From: Anaerococcus rubeinfantis
GTDB taxonomy: Bacteria; Bacillota; Clostridia; Tissierellales; Peptoniphilaceae
Length of the DNA stretch: 64,000 bases
Assembly: GCF_001487145.1 (NCBI RefSeq)
Contig: NZ_LN913016.1
Span: 620,001-684,000 of the forward strand
Direction: 5' to 3'
Both the position numbers and the translations under genes were made by a program. The notes under the pieces are model-generated. The model ran no database searches. It saw only the letters and a program-made list of their open reading frames with translations, and was not told the DNA's origin. Shown one piece after another: positions 51,695 to 60,265 of the stretch; the stretch's first letter is position 1, and each line of letters opens with the position of its first letter.

Positions 51695-52492
51695 ATGTTA
51701 ACTACAAATTTTTTAAAAACAAGAACTTCTACAAGAGATTTTAAAGGTCAAAATGTAGATGATACAAAAATCAAAAAAATTTACCAAATTATTACTGAAA
51801 TTCAAAATAGATTTGGTGAAAGCGATCTTAACTACCAAGTAAACAAAAAAGGCGAAGAAGTTTATTTCAAATTAAAAGGAAATGCAGGTTACAAGGGAGT
51901 TATGATTAAGGCTCCATTATATGTTGGACTTGAAATTAAAAACGACAACAAAAATGCCTTAGTAAAAGGAGCTTATGGCCTTGAAGAATTAATTACAAAA
52001 TTAGAAGAAGAAGGACTTGGCTCATGCTATGTTACAGTAAGTGGAGTAAGCGATGATATTTTAAAATCAGCATTTGTAAATGCTGAAGGAAAAATCATGT
52101 CAATTCTTGCAATAGGTGAAGCTTCAAAAGAAGAAGTTAGAGAACACAGATATGATGATAGAAAAGGAATAAATGAATTTGTATTTATTGATAGCCTTGA
52201 TCACAAAGCAAGCGTTGAAGAATTATCTCAAAGAGGACTTGATGATTTATTCTCATACCTAAGATTTGCACCATCATCATACAATTCACAACCTTGGAGA
52301 TTTGTTTTGATTGATAATCTTGTAAAATTATACCTAGAAGATTACAAAGACGAAGCAAATTTAGTAGATGCAGGAATTGTAATGTATTATTTTGACCAAT
52401 TAACAAAAGATATTTCTATAAATTCAAATTGGGACGTAGACGTAAAATTAGACCAAGATAAATTCCAATTCATTGCTCAAAAAGAATTATAA
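51695..52492 (+). CDS. Nitroreductase family protein
   Basis: 265 residues. The N-terminus FLKTRTSTRDFKGQNVDDTKI has the FMN-binding R-S-x-R pattern; a later RFAPSSYNSQPWRFVLI carries the second FMN segment (PSxxNxQPW). Between them lies GLEELITKLEEEGLGSCYV. This is the TM-nitroreductase type with internal duplication. It reduces nitro compounds or other acceptors with NAD(P)H. Start after GGGAGG; 18 nt precede map. Confidence 0.85.
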   Translation: MLTTNFLKTRTSTRDFKGQNVDDTKIKKIYQIITEIQNRFGESDLNYQVNKKGEEVYFKLKGNAGYKGVMIKAPLYVGLEIKNDNKNALVKGAYGLEELITKLEEEGLGSCYVTVSGVSDDILKSAFVNAEGKIMSILAIGEASKEEVREHRYDDRKGINEFVFIDSLDHKASVEELSQRGLDDLFSYLRFAPSSYNSQPWRFVLIDNLVKLYLEDYKDEANLVDAGIVMYYFDQLTKDISINSNWDVDVKLDQDKFQFIAQKEL

Positions 52493-52510
52493 AATATAGA
52501 AGGAATCTTA

Positions 52511-53311
52511 ATGATAAGACTTTATACACAAAATGATATAGAAAAAATGTATGGGGCTTCAGAAATTCTTTGCCAAACACACCTTGCAATAAAAGAAATA
52601 ATAAGACCTGGAATTACAACAAAATTTCTTGATGATTTTGCAAATAAATTTATAAAGCATAAAAAGGCAAGACCTGCTCAATTAGGTTATCAAGGTTTTC
52701 CATATACACTTTGCATATCTGTAAACGATGAAATTTGCCACGGATTTCCTTCAGATTACAAATTGAAAGAAGGAGATGTAGTCTCAATAGATAATGTTAT
52801 AGATTACAAGGGTGGACTTGCAGATTCATGTTGGACCTATAAAATTGGAAAATTAAGTGAAGAAAATAAAAAATTAGTTGATGTAAATTTAAAGGCTCTT
52901 TACAAAGGAATAGAAGCTGCAAAACCGGGAAATAGAATTGGTGATATAGGCCATGCAATCCAAGAATACGTTGAAGGCGAAAATGGTTTTTCAGTTATAA
53001 GAGATTTTATTGGTCATGGTATAGGAAAAGAAATGCACGAAGATCCACAAGTTCCACACTATGGTAAAAAAGGATTTGGTCCTAGGATAGAAGAAAATAT
53101 GGTATTTACAATCGAACCTATGATTGCAGTAGGCGATTGGAAATCAAAAATGGATGCAAATGGATGGACAGCAAGAACTAAAGATGGTTCAGTTTGTTCA
53201 CAATTTGAACACCAACTCGTTATAAGAAAAGATGGGGCGGAAATAATAACTGACCAAAATAAGTTTTCTTTAACAGATGAAGATAAAAAATTTATAGAAG
53301 CATATAAATAG
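52511..53311 (+). CDS. map: Methionine aminopeptidase, type I
   Basis: 266 residues. All five metal ligands can be placed: Asp in VSIDNVID, Asp in LADSCWT, His in GHGIG, Glu in FTIEPM, and Glu in SQFEHQ. It removes the initiator methionine. It is outside the ribosomal-protein cluster and follows a nitroreductase gene, so it could be a second map in the genome. The first-Asp region (SIDNVIDYKGGLADS) is slightly unlike the usual NIDVTVxxDGxxxD. Start after AGAAGGA. Confidence 0.92.
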   Translation: MIRLYTQNDIEKMYGASEILCQTHLAIKEIIRPGITTKFLDDFANKFIKHKKARPAQLGYQGFPYTLCISVNDEICHGFPSDYKLKEGDVVSIDNVIDYKGGLADSCWTYKIGKLSEENKKLVDVNLKALYKGIEAAKPGNRIGDIGHAIQEYVEGENGFSVIRDFIGHGIGKEMHEDPQVPHYGKKGFGPRIEENMVFTIEPMIAVGDWKSKMDANGWTARTKDGSVCSQFEHQLVIRKDGAEIITDQNKFSLTDEDKKFIEAYK

Positions 53312-53334
53312 GAGAGAAATCTCCTATTTTTTTT
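53307..53334 (+). terminator. map terminator
   Basis: AATAGGAGA-gaaa-TCTCCTATT perfect hairpin and eight T. Confidence 0.9.
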
Positions 53335-53567
53335 ATAAAAAAATAAATTTTTTCAAAAAGGTAAATTATACCAAATTAAAGCAAATAAGTGAAAATAAAT
53401 AATAAAAATTCATAATAAAATGTTTTCAAATTTATAATTAATAAAAATATCCATAAGTAAATCTCATAATTTGCAAGAAAATATAAAAAAAAATGAAAAA
53501 AACTTTAAAAAAGACTTAATAAGTAATCAAAAAAATGGTAAAATATAAAATATACTAAGGAGGAGTT

Positions 53568-54878
53568 ATGGATATATTAGTTATAGGATTTGCATTATTT
53601 GCAATGTTTTTTGGGGCGGGAAATTTAATATTTCCACCAATGTTGGGATATACTTATGGAGATAAGTGGTTATTAGCATCAATTGCCTTCACAATTGTAG
53701 GAGTTGGGCTAACTTTATTAGCTGTAGTTAGTATGGCAAAAAGACAAGGAAATATTTTTACTTTTACTTCTCTTGCTGGAAATAAACTTTCAAAAGCAAT
53801 TATTTTAATTATTGCTCTTTGCATTGGACCTCTTGGAGCAATACCAAGGACAGCTGCAACAAGTTTTGAAATGGTCCAATCTGCAGGATTTAATATAAAT
53901 ATTTTTGTGTTTACCTTGATATTTTTTGGTCTATCCTTATTTTTGGCCTTGGCAAAAAATTCGGTTGTAGACACTATAGGTAAATTTTTGACACCACTTT
54001 TATTAATTTCATTATTAATAATGATAATAGTTGGTGTATCAAGTCCAATTGGTCAAATAAAAGAAATTAATTTAAATGTAGGAAAAATATTTTCAGATTC
54101 TATGCTTGAAGGATACAATACTATGGATGCTTTGGCAGCTTTAGCCTTTACACCGATTATTGTTGAAAGTGTTATAAATAAAGGCTACAAAAATGAACTT
54201 TTGAAAAAAACTATCCAAGCATCATTAATAGCTGTTTTGGGACTTGCTTTTGTTTATATTTCTTTGACATTTTTGGGAGCAAGTGTTTCAACAAGTATTA
54301 ATACAGATTCAAGAGTTACTTTGTTAAATTATATAGCTGAAAAAGTATTAGGAAATAAAGGTAAGTTTGTTCTAATTGTAGCAATTATTATGGCATGTTT
54401 TACAACTTCTATTGGGTTGATTTCATCAATATCAAATATATTTTCTGAGTTTACAAAAGACAAAGTTTCATATAAATTTTTTGCAATTATAATAGCTTTG
54501 GTTTCCTTATTGCTTTCAGCTCTTGGAGTAGAATCAATAATTAGATTAACAGGACCATTTTTACAATTTGTTTATCCGTTGGCTGTTATTTTGGTTATAT
54601 TTAACTTATTTGAAAAAGATCATATAAATAAAATCGTGATAAGAAATTCATTTATAGTAGTAGCAATAGTTTCTTTTATAGATGCCTTTGTTAGTTTGAT
54701 GGAAATTTTATCAGATATGTTTAATGTAAATATTTCAATATTAAAAGCTTTAGAATCAATCTTAAAAGGATTTGTGAAAATAATTTCTTTAAACATAGTG
54801 GATTTCCCATGGGTAGTGCCAGTACTTGTAACTATAATAATTACAAGCTTGTATCTAAAATTAAATAAAAATAAATAA
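53568..54878 (+). CDS. brnQ: Branched-chain amino acid carrier BrnQ
   Basis: 436 residues, 12 hydrophobic segments. LIVCS family motifs: FALFAMFFGAGNLIFPPMLG at the N-terminus, GPLGAIPRTAATSFEM, and GYNTMDALAALAFTPIIVE. It imports leucine, isoleucine and valine with Na+ or H+. The 234-bp upstream stretch is AT-rich with a likely -10 (TATACT near 53550) but shows no T-box or riboswitch. Start after AAGGAGGAG. Confidence 0.95.
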   Translation: MDILVIGFALFAMFFGAGNLIFPPMLGYTYGDKWLLASIAFTIVGVGLTLLAVVSMAKRQGNIFTFTSLAGNKLSKAIILIIALCIGPLGAIPRTAATSFEMVQSAGFNINIFVFTLIFFGLSLFLALAKNSVVDTIGKFLTPLLLISLLIMIIVGVSSPIGQIKEINLNVGKIFSDSMLEGYNTMDALAALAFTPIIVESVINKGYKNELLKKTIQASLIAVLGLAFVYISLTFLGASVSTSINTDSRVTLLNYIAEKVLGNKGKFVLIVAIIMACFTTSIGLISSISNIFSEFTKDKVSYKFFAIIIALVSLLLSALGVESIIRLTGPFLQFVYPLAVILVIFNLFEKDHINKIVIRNSFIVVAIVSFIDAFVSLMEILSDMFNVNISILKALESILKGFVKIISLNIVDFPWVVPVLVTIIITSLYLKLNKNK

Positions 54879-54883
54879 TTTTT

Positions 54884-54910
54884 GCATCCAAATTTTTGGA
54901 TGTTTTTTTA
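54884..54910 (+). terminator. brnQ terminator
   Basis: GCATCCAAA / TTTGGATG hairpin and seven T. Confidence 0.85.
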
Positions 54911-55011
54911 TTTAATTTTTTGCAAAATTTTTTTTATCCTGTATATTTTTATTGTAAGTAGAAATATAAGAAAAAGGATTTCAAAATCCAAAAGAAAGTT
55001 TCAAAAAATGT

Positions 55012-55040
55012 TTGATAAATTTTTAACTACATGTTATAAT
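55012..55040 (+). promoter_or_regulatory. Strong promoter of the thiolase gene
   Basis: TTGATA (55012-55017), 17-bp spacer, TATAAT (55035-55040) with an extended TGT before the -10. Confidence 0.8.
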
Positions 55041-55094
55041 TATATTGTAAGTTAAGATAACAAATTATCAGATATAAAATTGAAAGGGGAAATT

Positions 55095-56276
55095 ATGACA
55101 AGAAAAGTAGTAATTGCAAGTGCAGCTAGAACTCCAGTTGGAAGCTTTGGTGGTGCATTAAAAACAAAAAGTGCTGTAGATTTAGGTATAGTTGCAGCAA
55201 AAGCAGCTATCGAAAGAGCAGGAATCAAACCAGAAGATATTGATGAAACAGTTTTAGGTTGCGTTTTACAAGCAGGACTTGGACAAAACGTTGCTAGACA
55301 AATTTCACTTGGTGCTGGAATCCCTCAAACAACTCCAGCTATGACAATCAACAAAGTTTGTGGATCTGGTCTTAGAACAGTTTCATTAGCAGCTCAAATG
55401 ATTTTAGCAGGAGATGTTGATGTAGTTCTTGCAGGTGGTGCAGAAAGCATGTCAAATGCTCCATTCTTATTAAACGAAGCTAGATGGGGAGCAAGAATGG
55501 GCAACAAAAAATTTGTTGACGAAATGATTACTGACGGTCTTTGGGATGTTTATAATGACTACCATATGGGAGTTACAGCTGAAAATGTAGCTGAAAAATA
55601 TGGAATTACTAGAGAAATGCAAGATGATCTTGCAGCAGTAAGTCAACAAAGAGCAAGCAAGGCTCGTGCTGAAGGAAGATTTAAAGATGAAATCGCTCCA
55701 GTAGAAATTAAAGATAGAAAAGGAAATGTAACAGTTGTTGAAGATGACGAATATATTAGAGACGGTGTTACACAAGAAGGAATTTCTAAATTAAGACCAG
55801 CATTTATCAAAGATGGTACAGTTACAGCAGCTAACGCATCAGGAATTAACGATGGAGCAGCTTGTCTTGTAGTTATGAGTGAAGAAAAAGCTAAAGAATT
55901 AGGCGTTAAGCCACTAGCTACAATCGTAAGCTATGCATCTGCAGGAGTTGATCCAAAAGTTATGGGAACAGGTCCAATTCCATCAAGTAAAAAAGCTCTT
56001 GAAAAAGCAGGTTGGAAAGTTGAAGATCTTGATTTAGTTGAATCAAACGAAGCTTTCGCAGCTCAATCATACGCTGTAAGAAATGAAATGGGATTTGATC
56101 CAGAAAAAACAAATGTAAATGGTGGAGCAATTGCAATAGGTCACCCAATCGGAGGATCAGGAGCAAGAATTCTTACAACACTATTATATGAAATGGAAAA
56201 AAGAGATTCTAAAAAAGGACTCGCTACACTTTGTATAGGTGGAGGAATGGGAACAGCTCTAGTAGTTGAAAGATAA
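55095..56276 (+). CDS. thlA: Acetyl-CoA acetyltransferase (thiolase)
   Basis: 393 residues from the ATG after AAGGGGAAA. Catalytic residues: Cys in [11 protein letters not shown] (near 89), His in NEAFAAQ...[12 protein letters not shown], and Cys in [11 protein letters not shown]. It condenses two acetyl-CoA to acetoacetyl-CoA, the entry to butyrate formation in butyrate-producing anaerobes. The gene is alone here; other butyrate genes are not in the window. Codon use is somewhat enriched in C-ending codons, suggesting good expression. Confidence 0.94.
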   Translation: MTRKVVIASAARTPVGSFGGALKTKSAVDLGIVAAKAAIERAGIKPEDIDETVLGCVLQAGLGQNVARQISLGAGIPQTTPAMTINKVCGSGLRTVSLAAQMILAGDVDVVLAGGAESMSNAPFLLNEARWGARMGNKKFVDEMITDGLWDVYNDYHMGVTAENVAEKYGITREMQDDLAAVSQQRASKARAEGRFKDEIAPVEIKDRKGNVTVVEDDEYIRDGVTQEGISKLRPAFIKDGTVTAANASGINDGAACLVVMSEEKAKELGVKPLATIVSYASAGVDPKVMGTGPIPSSKKALEKAGWKVEDLDLVESNEAFAAQSYAVRNEMGFDPEKTNVNGGAIAIGHPIGGSGARILTTLLYEMEKRDSKKGLATLCIGGGMGTALVVER

Positions 56277-56290
56277 TAATTTTATAAATA

Positions 56291-56324
56291 AAAAAAGGTT
56301 GCTATAAAAAGCAGCCTTTTTTGT
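56291..56324 (+). terminator. Thiolase terminator
   Basis: AAAAAAGGTTGC / GCAGCCTTTTTT hairpin. Confidence 0.85.
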
Positions 56325-56353
56325 TTGTAAATATAAATTTTTTCAAAAATAAA

Positions 56354-56646
56354 ACTACTCAAAATGAGTAGTACAGAGCGTAGACAAAGTCAGTTTATTA
56401 ATTCATTATTAATTTAAAACAAAATTACGCTAAAACCCATCTCGACTAGATAAATATGACTTGATTTGGCATATTTATTCCTAAAACTAAGTGCTAAAGC
56501 ACGAAAAAGTTTGCAAAGCAAACATGTTTTAGTGTGACTGAAGCGAACGCACGGAGAGATCTCATGAGATTTCTCTGCTCACTACGTTCGGTAGAAATGG
56601 ACATTTTTTAGTTTTTCAACAGTCTGAACTAGTCAAAATGAGTAGT
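56354..56646. repeat. Intergenic repeat element, copy C, with 19-bp flanking direct repeats
   Basis: About 290 bp between convergent thlA and tdk, non-coding. The ends are ACTACTCAAAATGAGTAGT (56354-56372) and ACTAGTCAAAATGAGTAGT (56628-56646), 18/19 identical direct repeats that are themselves near-palindromic. The interior has the blocks agagcgtagacaaagt, catctcgactag, cctaaaactaagtgct, tttgcaaagcaaa, agtgtgactgaagcg and an agagat...atttct hairpin nested within cgaacg. It matches copy A (961-1247) inverted and parts of copy B (7719-7938). Confidence 0.8.
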
Positions 56647-57251
56647 TAAATTTGATCTAGTGAAATTTGATTTTTATTTTTTTCTCTATCTTTCATTTTT
56701 CTATTGTAGCATGATCTACACAAGGGTTCGTAGGAGTCTTGGGCTCCTATTTCAATCCTATCTTCATTGTAAGATTTTCTAAATGAAACCCAAGCATCTT
56801 CACCGCATGAAGCACAAATTGCATGGTGTTTTATTAACTCGTCAGCTATTGGCATTAACTCTTTTACAATTTCAAAAGGTCTTGCCTTATAATCCATATC
56901 AAGTCCTGATACAACAATTGTAATGTGATTTTGCATAAGTTTTATAAAATAATCTACTATTTTTGATGGTTCGTCTGGGAAAAATTGAACTTCATCAATT
57001 CCTATTGCATCAATTTCATTGTTTTGGGCATATTCTAAAATTTCTTTTATAGATTCTATTTTTATTGCATCAAGTTCAAGATTATCGTGGCTTATTATTT
57101 TTTCATCTTTGTGCCTTGAATCGACTGATGGTTTAAAGGCGATGGTTTTATAGCCTGCAACTTTCATCCTATACAATTCACGCCATAAGGAAGTGGTTTT
57201 TCCAGAAAACATTGATCCTGTGTGAACTATAAGTTTTGCTTGTTTTTTCAT
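56646..57251 (-). CDS. tdk: Thymidine kinase
   Basis: 201 residues. P-loop HTGSMFSGKTTSLWRELYRM, DEVQFF, lasso with CASCGEDAW and CRSCYNRK zinc ligands, and the thymidine-binding YEPLCRSC region. It phosphorylates thymidine for salvage. It follows ychF by 7 nt in the same direction, giving a ychF-tdk operon. Start after TAGGTGAAAT. Confidence 0.95.
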   Translation of the reverse strand: MKKQAKLIVHTGSMFSGKTTSLWRELYRMKVAGYKTIAFKPSVDSRHKDEKIISHDNLELDAIKIESIKEILEYAQNNEIDAIGIDEVQFFPDEPSKIVDYFIKLMQNHITIVVSGLDMDYKARPFEIVKELMPIADELIKHHAICASCGEDAWVSFRKSYNEDRIEIGAQDSYEPLCRSCYNRKMKDREKNKNQISLDQI

Positions 57252-57258
57252 ATTTCAC

Positions 57259-58356
57259 CTAAACATTGAATTTGAAGTTGGTAATATCTCCATCTTTCAT
57301 CACATAGTCTTTTCCTTCCATACGAAGTTGACCATGTTCTTTTACTTTTGCCATATTACCATATTCTTTTAGGGTATCAAAACTTACGATTTCTGCTTTG
57401 ATAAAACCTCTTTGTATATCTGTGTGAATTTTTCCAGCAGCATCAACTGCCTTTGTTCCATTTGTAATTGTCCAAGCTCTAGTTTCATCTTCTCCAGTTG
57501 TCAAAAACGAAATCAAATTTAAAGTTTTGTAAGAATCTTTTATTACTTGATCGCAACCTGATTCGCTAAGACCAATCATTTCCAAAAATTCTTTCTTTTC
57601 TTCATCACTTTCAAGCTCAGATATTTCTTGTTCAATTTTTGCACTTACTACAGAAACTTGGGCATTTTCTTCCTTTGCAAATTCTCTAACTTTTTGAACA
57701 AATTCATTATCATCACCGTTATTTGCAACATCGCTTTCATCGACATTGCAAACATAAATTATTGGTTTTGTTGAAAGAAGTTGGTAGGTTTTAAGAAGAG
57801 CCTTTTCTTCATCGTGCAAATTTAAAACTCTGGCAGATTTTCCTTCTTCCAAAACTTCTTTTATTCTTTTTAATAATTCAACTTCACTTCTTGCTGATTT
57901 ATCAGATTTTGCAACTTTTTCTCTTTTTGCCAAAACTTTTTCAACAAGTTCAAGGTCTGAAAGAATAAGCTCAAAATTTATTGTTTCAATATCTCTTAAT
58001 GGGTCAATATTTCCGTCAACATGGGTTACATTTGGATCATTAAAACAACGCAAAACTTCTACTATTGCATCAGTTTCTCTAATATTTGATAAAAATTTAT
58101 TTCCCAATCCTTCACCCTTGCTTGCTCCTTTTACAAGTCCTGCTATATCATAAAATTCTATAGCTGCTGGTACAATTTTTTTTGAATTGTGCATTTTTGC
58201 AAGATAATCAACTCTATAATCTGGAACATTTACAAGTCCTACGTTTGGATCTATTGTGCAGAAAGGATAATTTGCGATTTCTGCTCCAGCTTTTGTAATA
58301 GCATTAAATAAAGTTGATTTGCCTACATTTGGTAGGCCAACTATTCCTAATTTCAT
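57259..58356 (-). CDS. ychF: Redox-regulated Obg-family ATPase YchF
   Basis: 365 residues. G1 LPNVGKSTLFNAIT, G3 DIAGLVKGASKGEGLGNKFL, and an NVDE-type G4 variant that favours ATP over GTP (YVCNVDESD). C-terminal TGS-like domain: GEDETRAWTITNGTKAVDAAGKIHTDIQRGFIKAEIV. YchF binds ribosomes and affects oxidative-stress responses. It is followed by tdk after 7 nt. Confidence 0.96.
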   Translation of the reverse strand: MKLGIVGLPNVGKSTLFNAITKAGAEIANYPFCTIDPNVGLVNVPDYRVDYLAKMHNSKKIVPAAIEFYDIAGLVKGASKGEGLGNKFLSNIRETDAIVEVLRCFNDPNVTHVDGNIDPLRDIETINFELILSDLELVEKVLAKREKVAKSDKSARSEVELLKRIKEVLEEGKSARVLNLHDEEKALLKTYQLLSTKPIIYVCNVDESDVANNGDDNEFVQKVREFAKEENAQVSVVSAKIEQEISELESDEEKKEFLEMIGLSESGCDQVIKDSYKTLNLISFLTTGEDETRAWTITNGTKAVDAAGKIHTDIQRGFIKAEIVSFDTLKEYGNMAKVKEHGQLRMEGKDYVMKDGDITNFKFNV

Positions 58357-58495
58357 TTAATCACTCTTTCTTTATTTATTCTTTATTTAGCATTATTAAT
58401 TATATAGAAAGAGATTGAAAAAATCAATTCTATATTTTTCTTTAATTTTCTAACAATGGTATAATATTTAAAAGATAAAAATTAAAGGAGAAATT

Positions 58496-60265
58496 ATGAA
58501 TATTAATCAAAGACTAGAAAAGCTCAGAGAGCTAATGGCTGCTAGAAAAATAGATGCATATATTATAAATACTTCTGATCCTCACCAATCAGAATATATC
58601 AGTGATTATTACAAAACTCGCGAATTTATTTCGGGTTTTACAGGATCTGCAGGAGTTTGTGTTGTTACAAAAGATAAGGCAAGGCTTTGGACTGATTCTA
58701 GATATTTTTTACAAGCTGAAAATGAATTGAAATTTTCTGAATTTGAATTTTATAAACAAGGTTTTGAAGAAGATCCTACAATGGAAGAATTTTTACTAGA
58801 AGAAGTAGGAGAATTTGGAAAAATTGGTTTTGATGGAAATTGTTATTCTGTTAAAGATTACAAATCTTTAAGCGAAAATATGGGATCACGTGCCTTGGTT
58901 TATGATATAGACTATATTTCTCAAATTTGGGAAAATAGACCAAGCCTTCCAAAAGAAAAAGTTTGGATTTATGATTTAAAATATGTTGGAGAAAGTTTAG
59001 AATCAAAAATAAATAGACTTAGAGAAGAACTTAAGAAAAAAGAGTGTGATTATAACTTTATAGGCTCTCCAGAAGATATTTGTTACCTTTTAAATATTAG
59101 GGGAAATGATATTGGCTATACTCCAGTAGTTTTATCATATTTGTTGGTTTCAATGGATGAAATTCATCTTTGCATAGACCAAGACAAATTAGATGATGAA
59201 GTTTTGGTATATCTAAAAGAAAATAAGGTTAAAGTTCATTCCTACGATTATATTTATACTCTATTAAAAAATATTAAGGGCAAAAATAGGATTTATATAG
59301 ATCCAGAAAGAACAAATGTTGCAATTTTTGATTCAATTAATTCAAACGTGAGAATAACAAGTGGAATAAATATATCAACTCAAATGAAGGCTGTAAAAAA
59401 CGAAACAGAAATAGAAAATGAGAAAAAAGCCTATATTATTGATGGGGTAAGTCTTGTTAAATTTTTCAATTGGGTTGAAGTTGGAACAAGTACAGGATCT
59501 TTGACTGAGCTTATAGCTAGCAAAAAATTGCAAGATTTAAGAAAAGAAAACGAATCATATATAGAAGACTCCTTTGAAACAATTGCAGGTTACAAAGAAA
59601 ATGGAGCTATTGTTCATTATGAACCAACATCACTTTCATCAAAAACTTTAGAAGAAAAATCACTCTTGTTGGTAGATTCTGGAGCCCATTACAAAGAAGG
59701 AACTACAGATATAACAAGGACAATTGCCCTTGGAGAACTTACAGAAGAAGAAAAAGAAAATTATACCCTAGTTTTAAAATCTCACATCGCCTTGATGAGT
59801 GCAAGATTTAAAGAAAAAACCAAGGGACAAAGGCTAGATGCAATAGCAAAATATCCATTGTGGAAAGCTGGAAAAGATTATTTCCACGGAACAGGCCATG
59901 GAGTTGGATTTAGTCTAACAGTTCACGAAGGTCCAAATAATATTTCCCAATTTAATGATATTGAATTATTAGAAAATATGACTACTTCAATAGAACCCGG
60001 TTTATATATAGCAAACAAACACGGGGTAAGAATTGAAAGTGAAGTTTATGTTAAAAAAGATTTGGAAAATGAATTTGGTAAATTTATGAAATTTGAATGC
60101 CTAACCTATGTTCCAATAGATACTAGACCAATAAATATAGAAATGCTTGATAAATGGGAGATAGAATGGATTAATTCCTATAACAAAAAATGCCAAGAAC
60201 TTTTATCTCCATATCTTGAAGGATCAGATTTAGAATATTTAATAGAAAGTTGTAAAGAAATTTGA
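58496..60265 (+). CDS. pepP: Xaa-Pro aminopeptidase (three-domain aminopeptidase P, M24B)
   Basis: 589 residues: two creatinase-like N-terminal domains (about 1-305), an M24 pita-bread catalytic domain with metal ligands in VDSGAHYKEGTTDITRT, HGTGHGVGF, TSIEPGLY and RIESEVYV, and an M24_C tail (FECLTYVPIDTRPINIEML...). It removes N-terminal residues before proline. The length matches the eukaryotic-cytosolic type of three-domain APP common in Firmicutes. Its stop overlaps the uvrC start (TGATG). Confidence 0.93.
   Translation: MNINQRLEKLRELMAARKIDAYIINTSDPHQSEYISDYYKTREFISGFTGSAGVCVVTKDKARLWTDSRYFLQAENELKFSEFEFYKQGFEEDPTMEEFLLEEVGEFGKIGFDGNCYSVKDYKSLSENMGSRALVYDIDYISQIWENRPSLPKEKVWIYDLKYVGESLESKINRLREELKKKECDYNFIGSPEDICYLLNIRGNDIGYTPVVLSYLLVSMDEIHLCIDQDKLDDEVLVYLKENKVKVHSYDYIYTLLKNIKGKNRIYIDPERTNVAIFDSINSNVRITSGINISTQMKAVKNETEIENEKKAYIIDGVSLVKFFNWVEVGTSTGSLTELIASKKLQDLRKENESYIEDSFETIAGYKENGAIVHYEPTSLSSKTLEEKSLLLVDSGAHYKEGTTDITRTIALGELTEEEKENYTLVLKSHIALMSARFKEKTKGQRLDAIAKYPLWKAGKDYFHGTGHGVGFSLTVHEGPNNISQFNDIELLENMTTSIEPGLYIANKHGVRIESEVYVKKDLENEFGKFMKFECLTYVPIDTRPINIEMLDKWEIEWINSYNKKCQELLSPYLEGSDLEYLIESCKEI

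Noticed and set aside
53334-53567. AT-rich 234-bp leader of brnQ checked for a T-box or riboswitch
   Set aside because: No T-box specifier stem, TGGN box or terminator was found; only a possible -10 near the gene.
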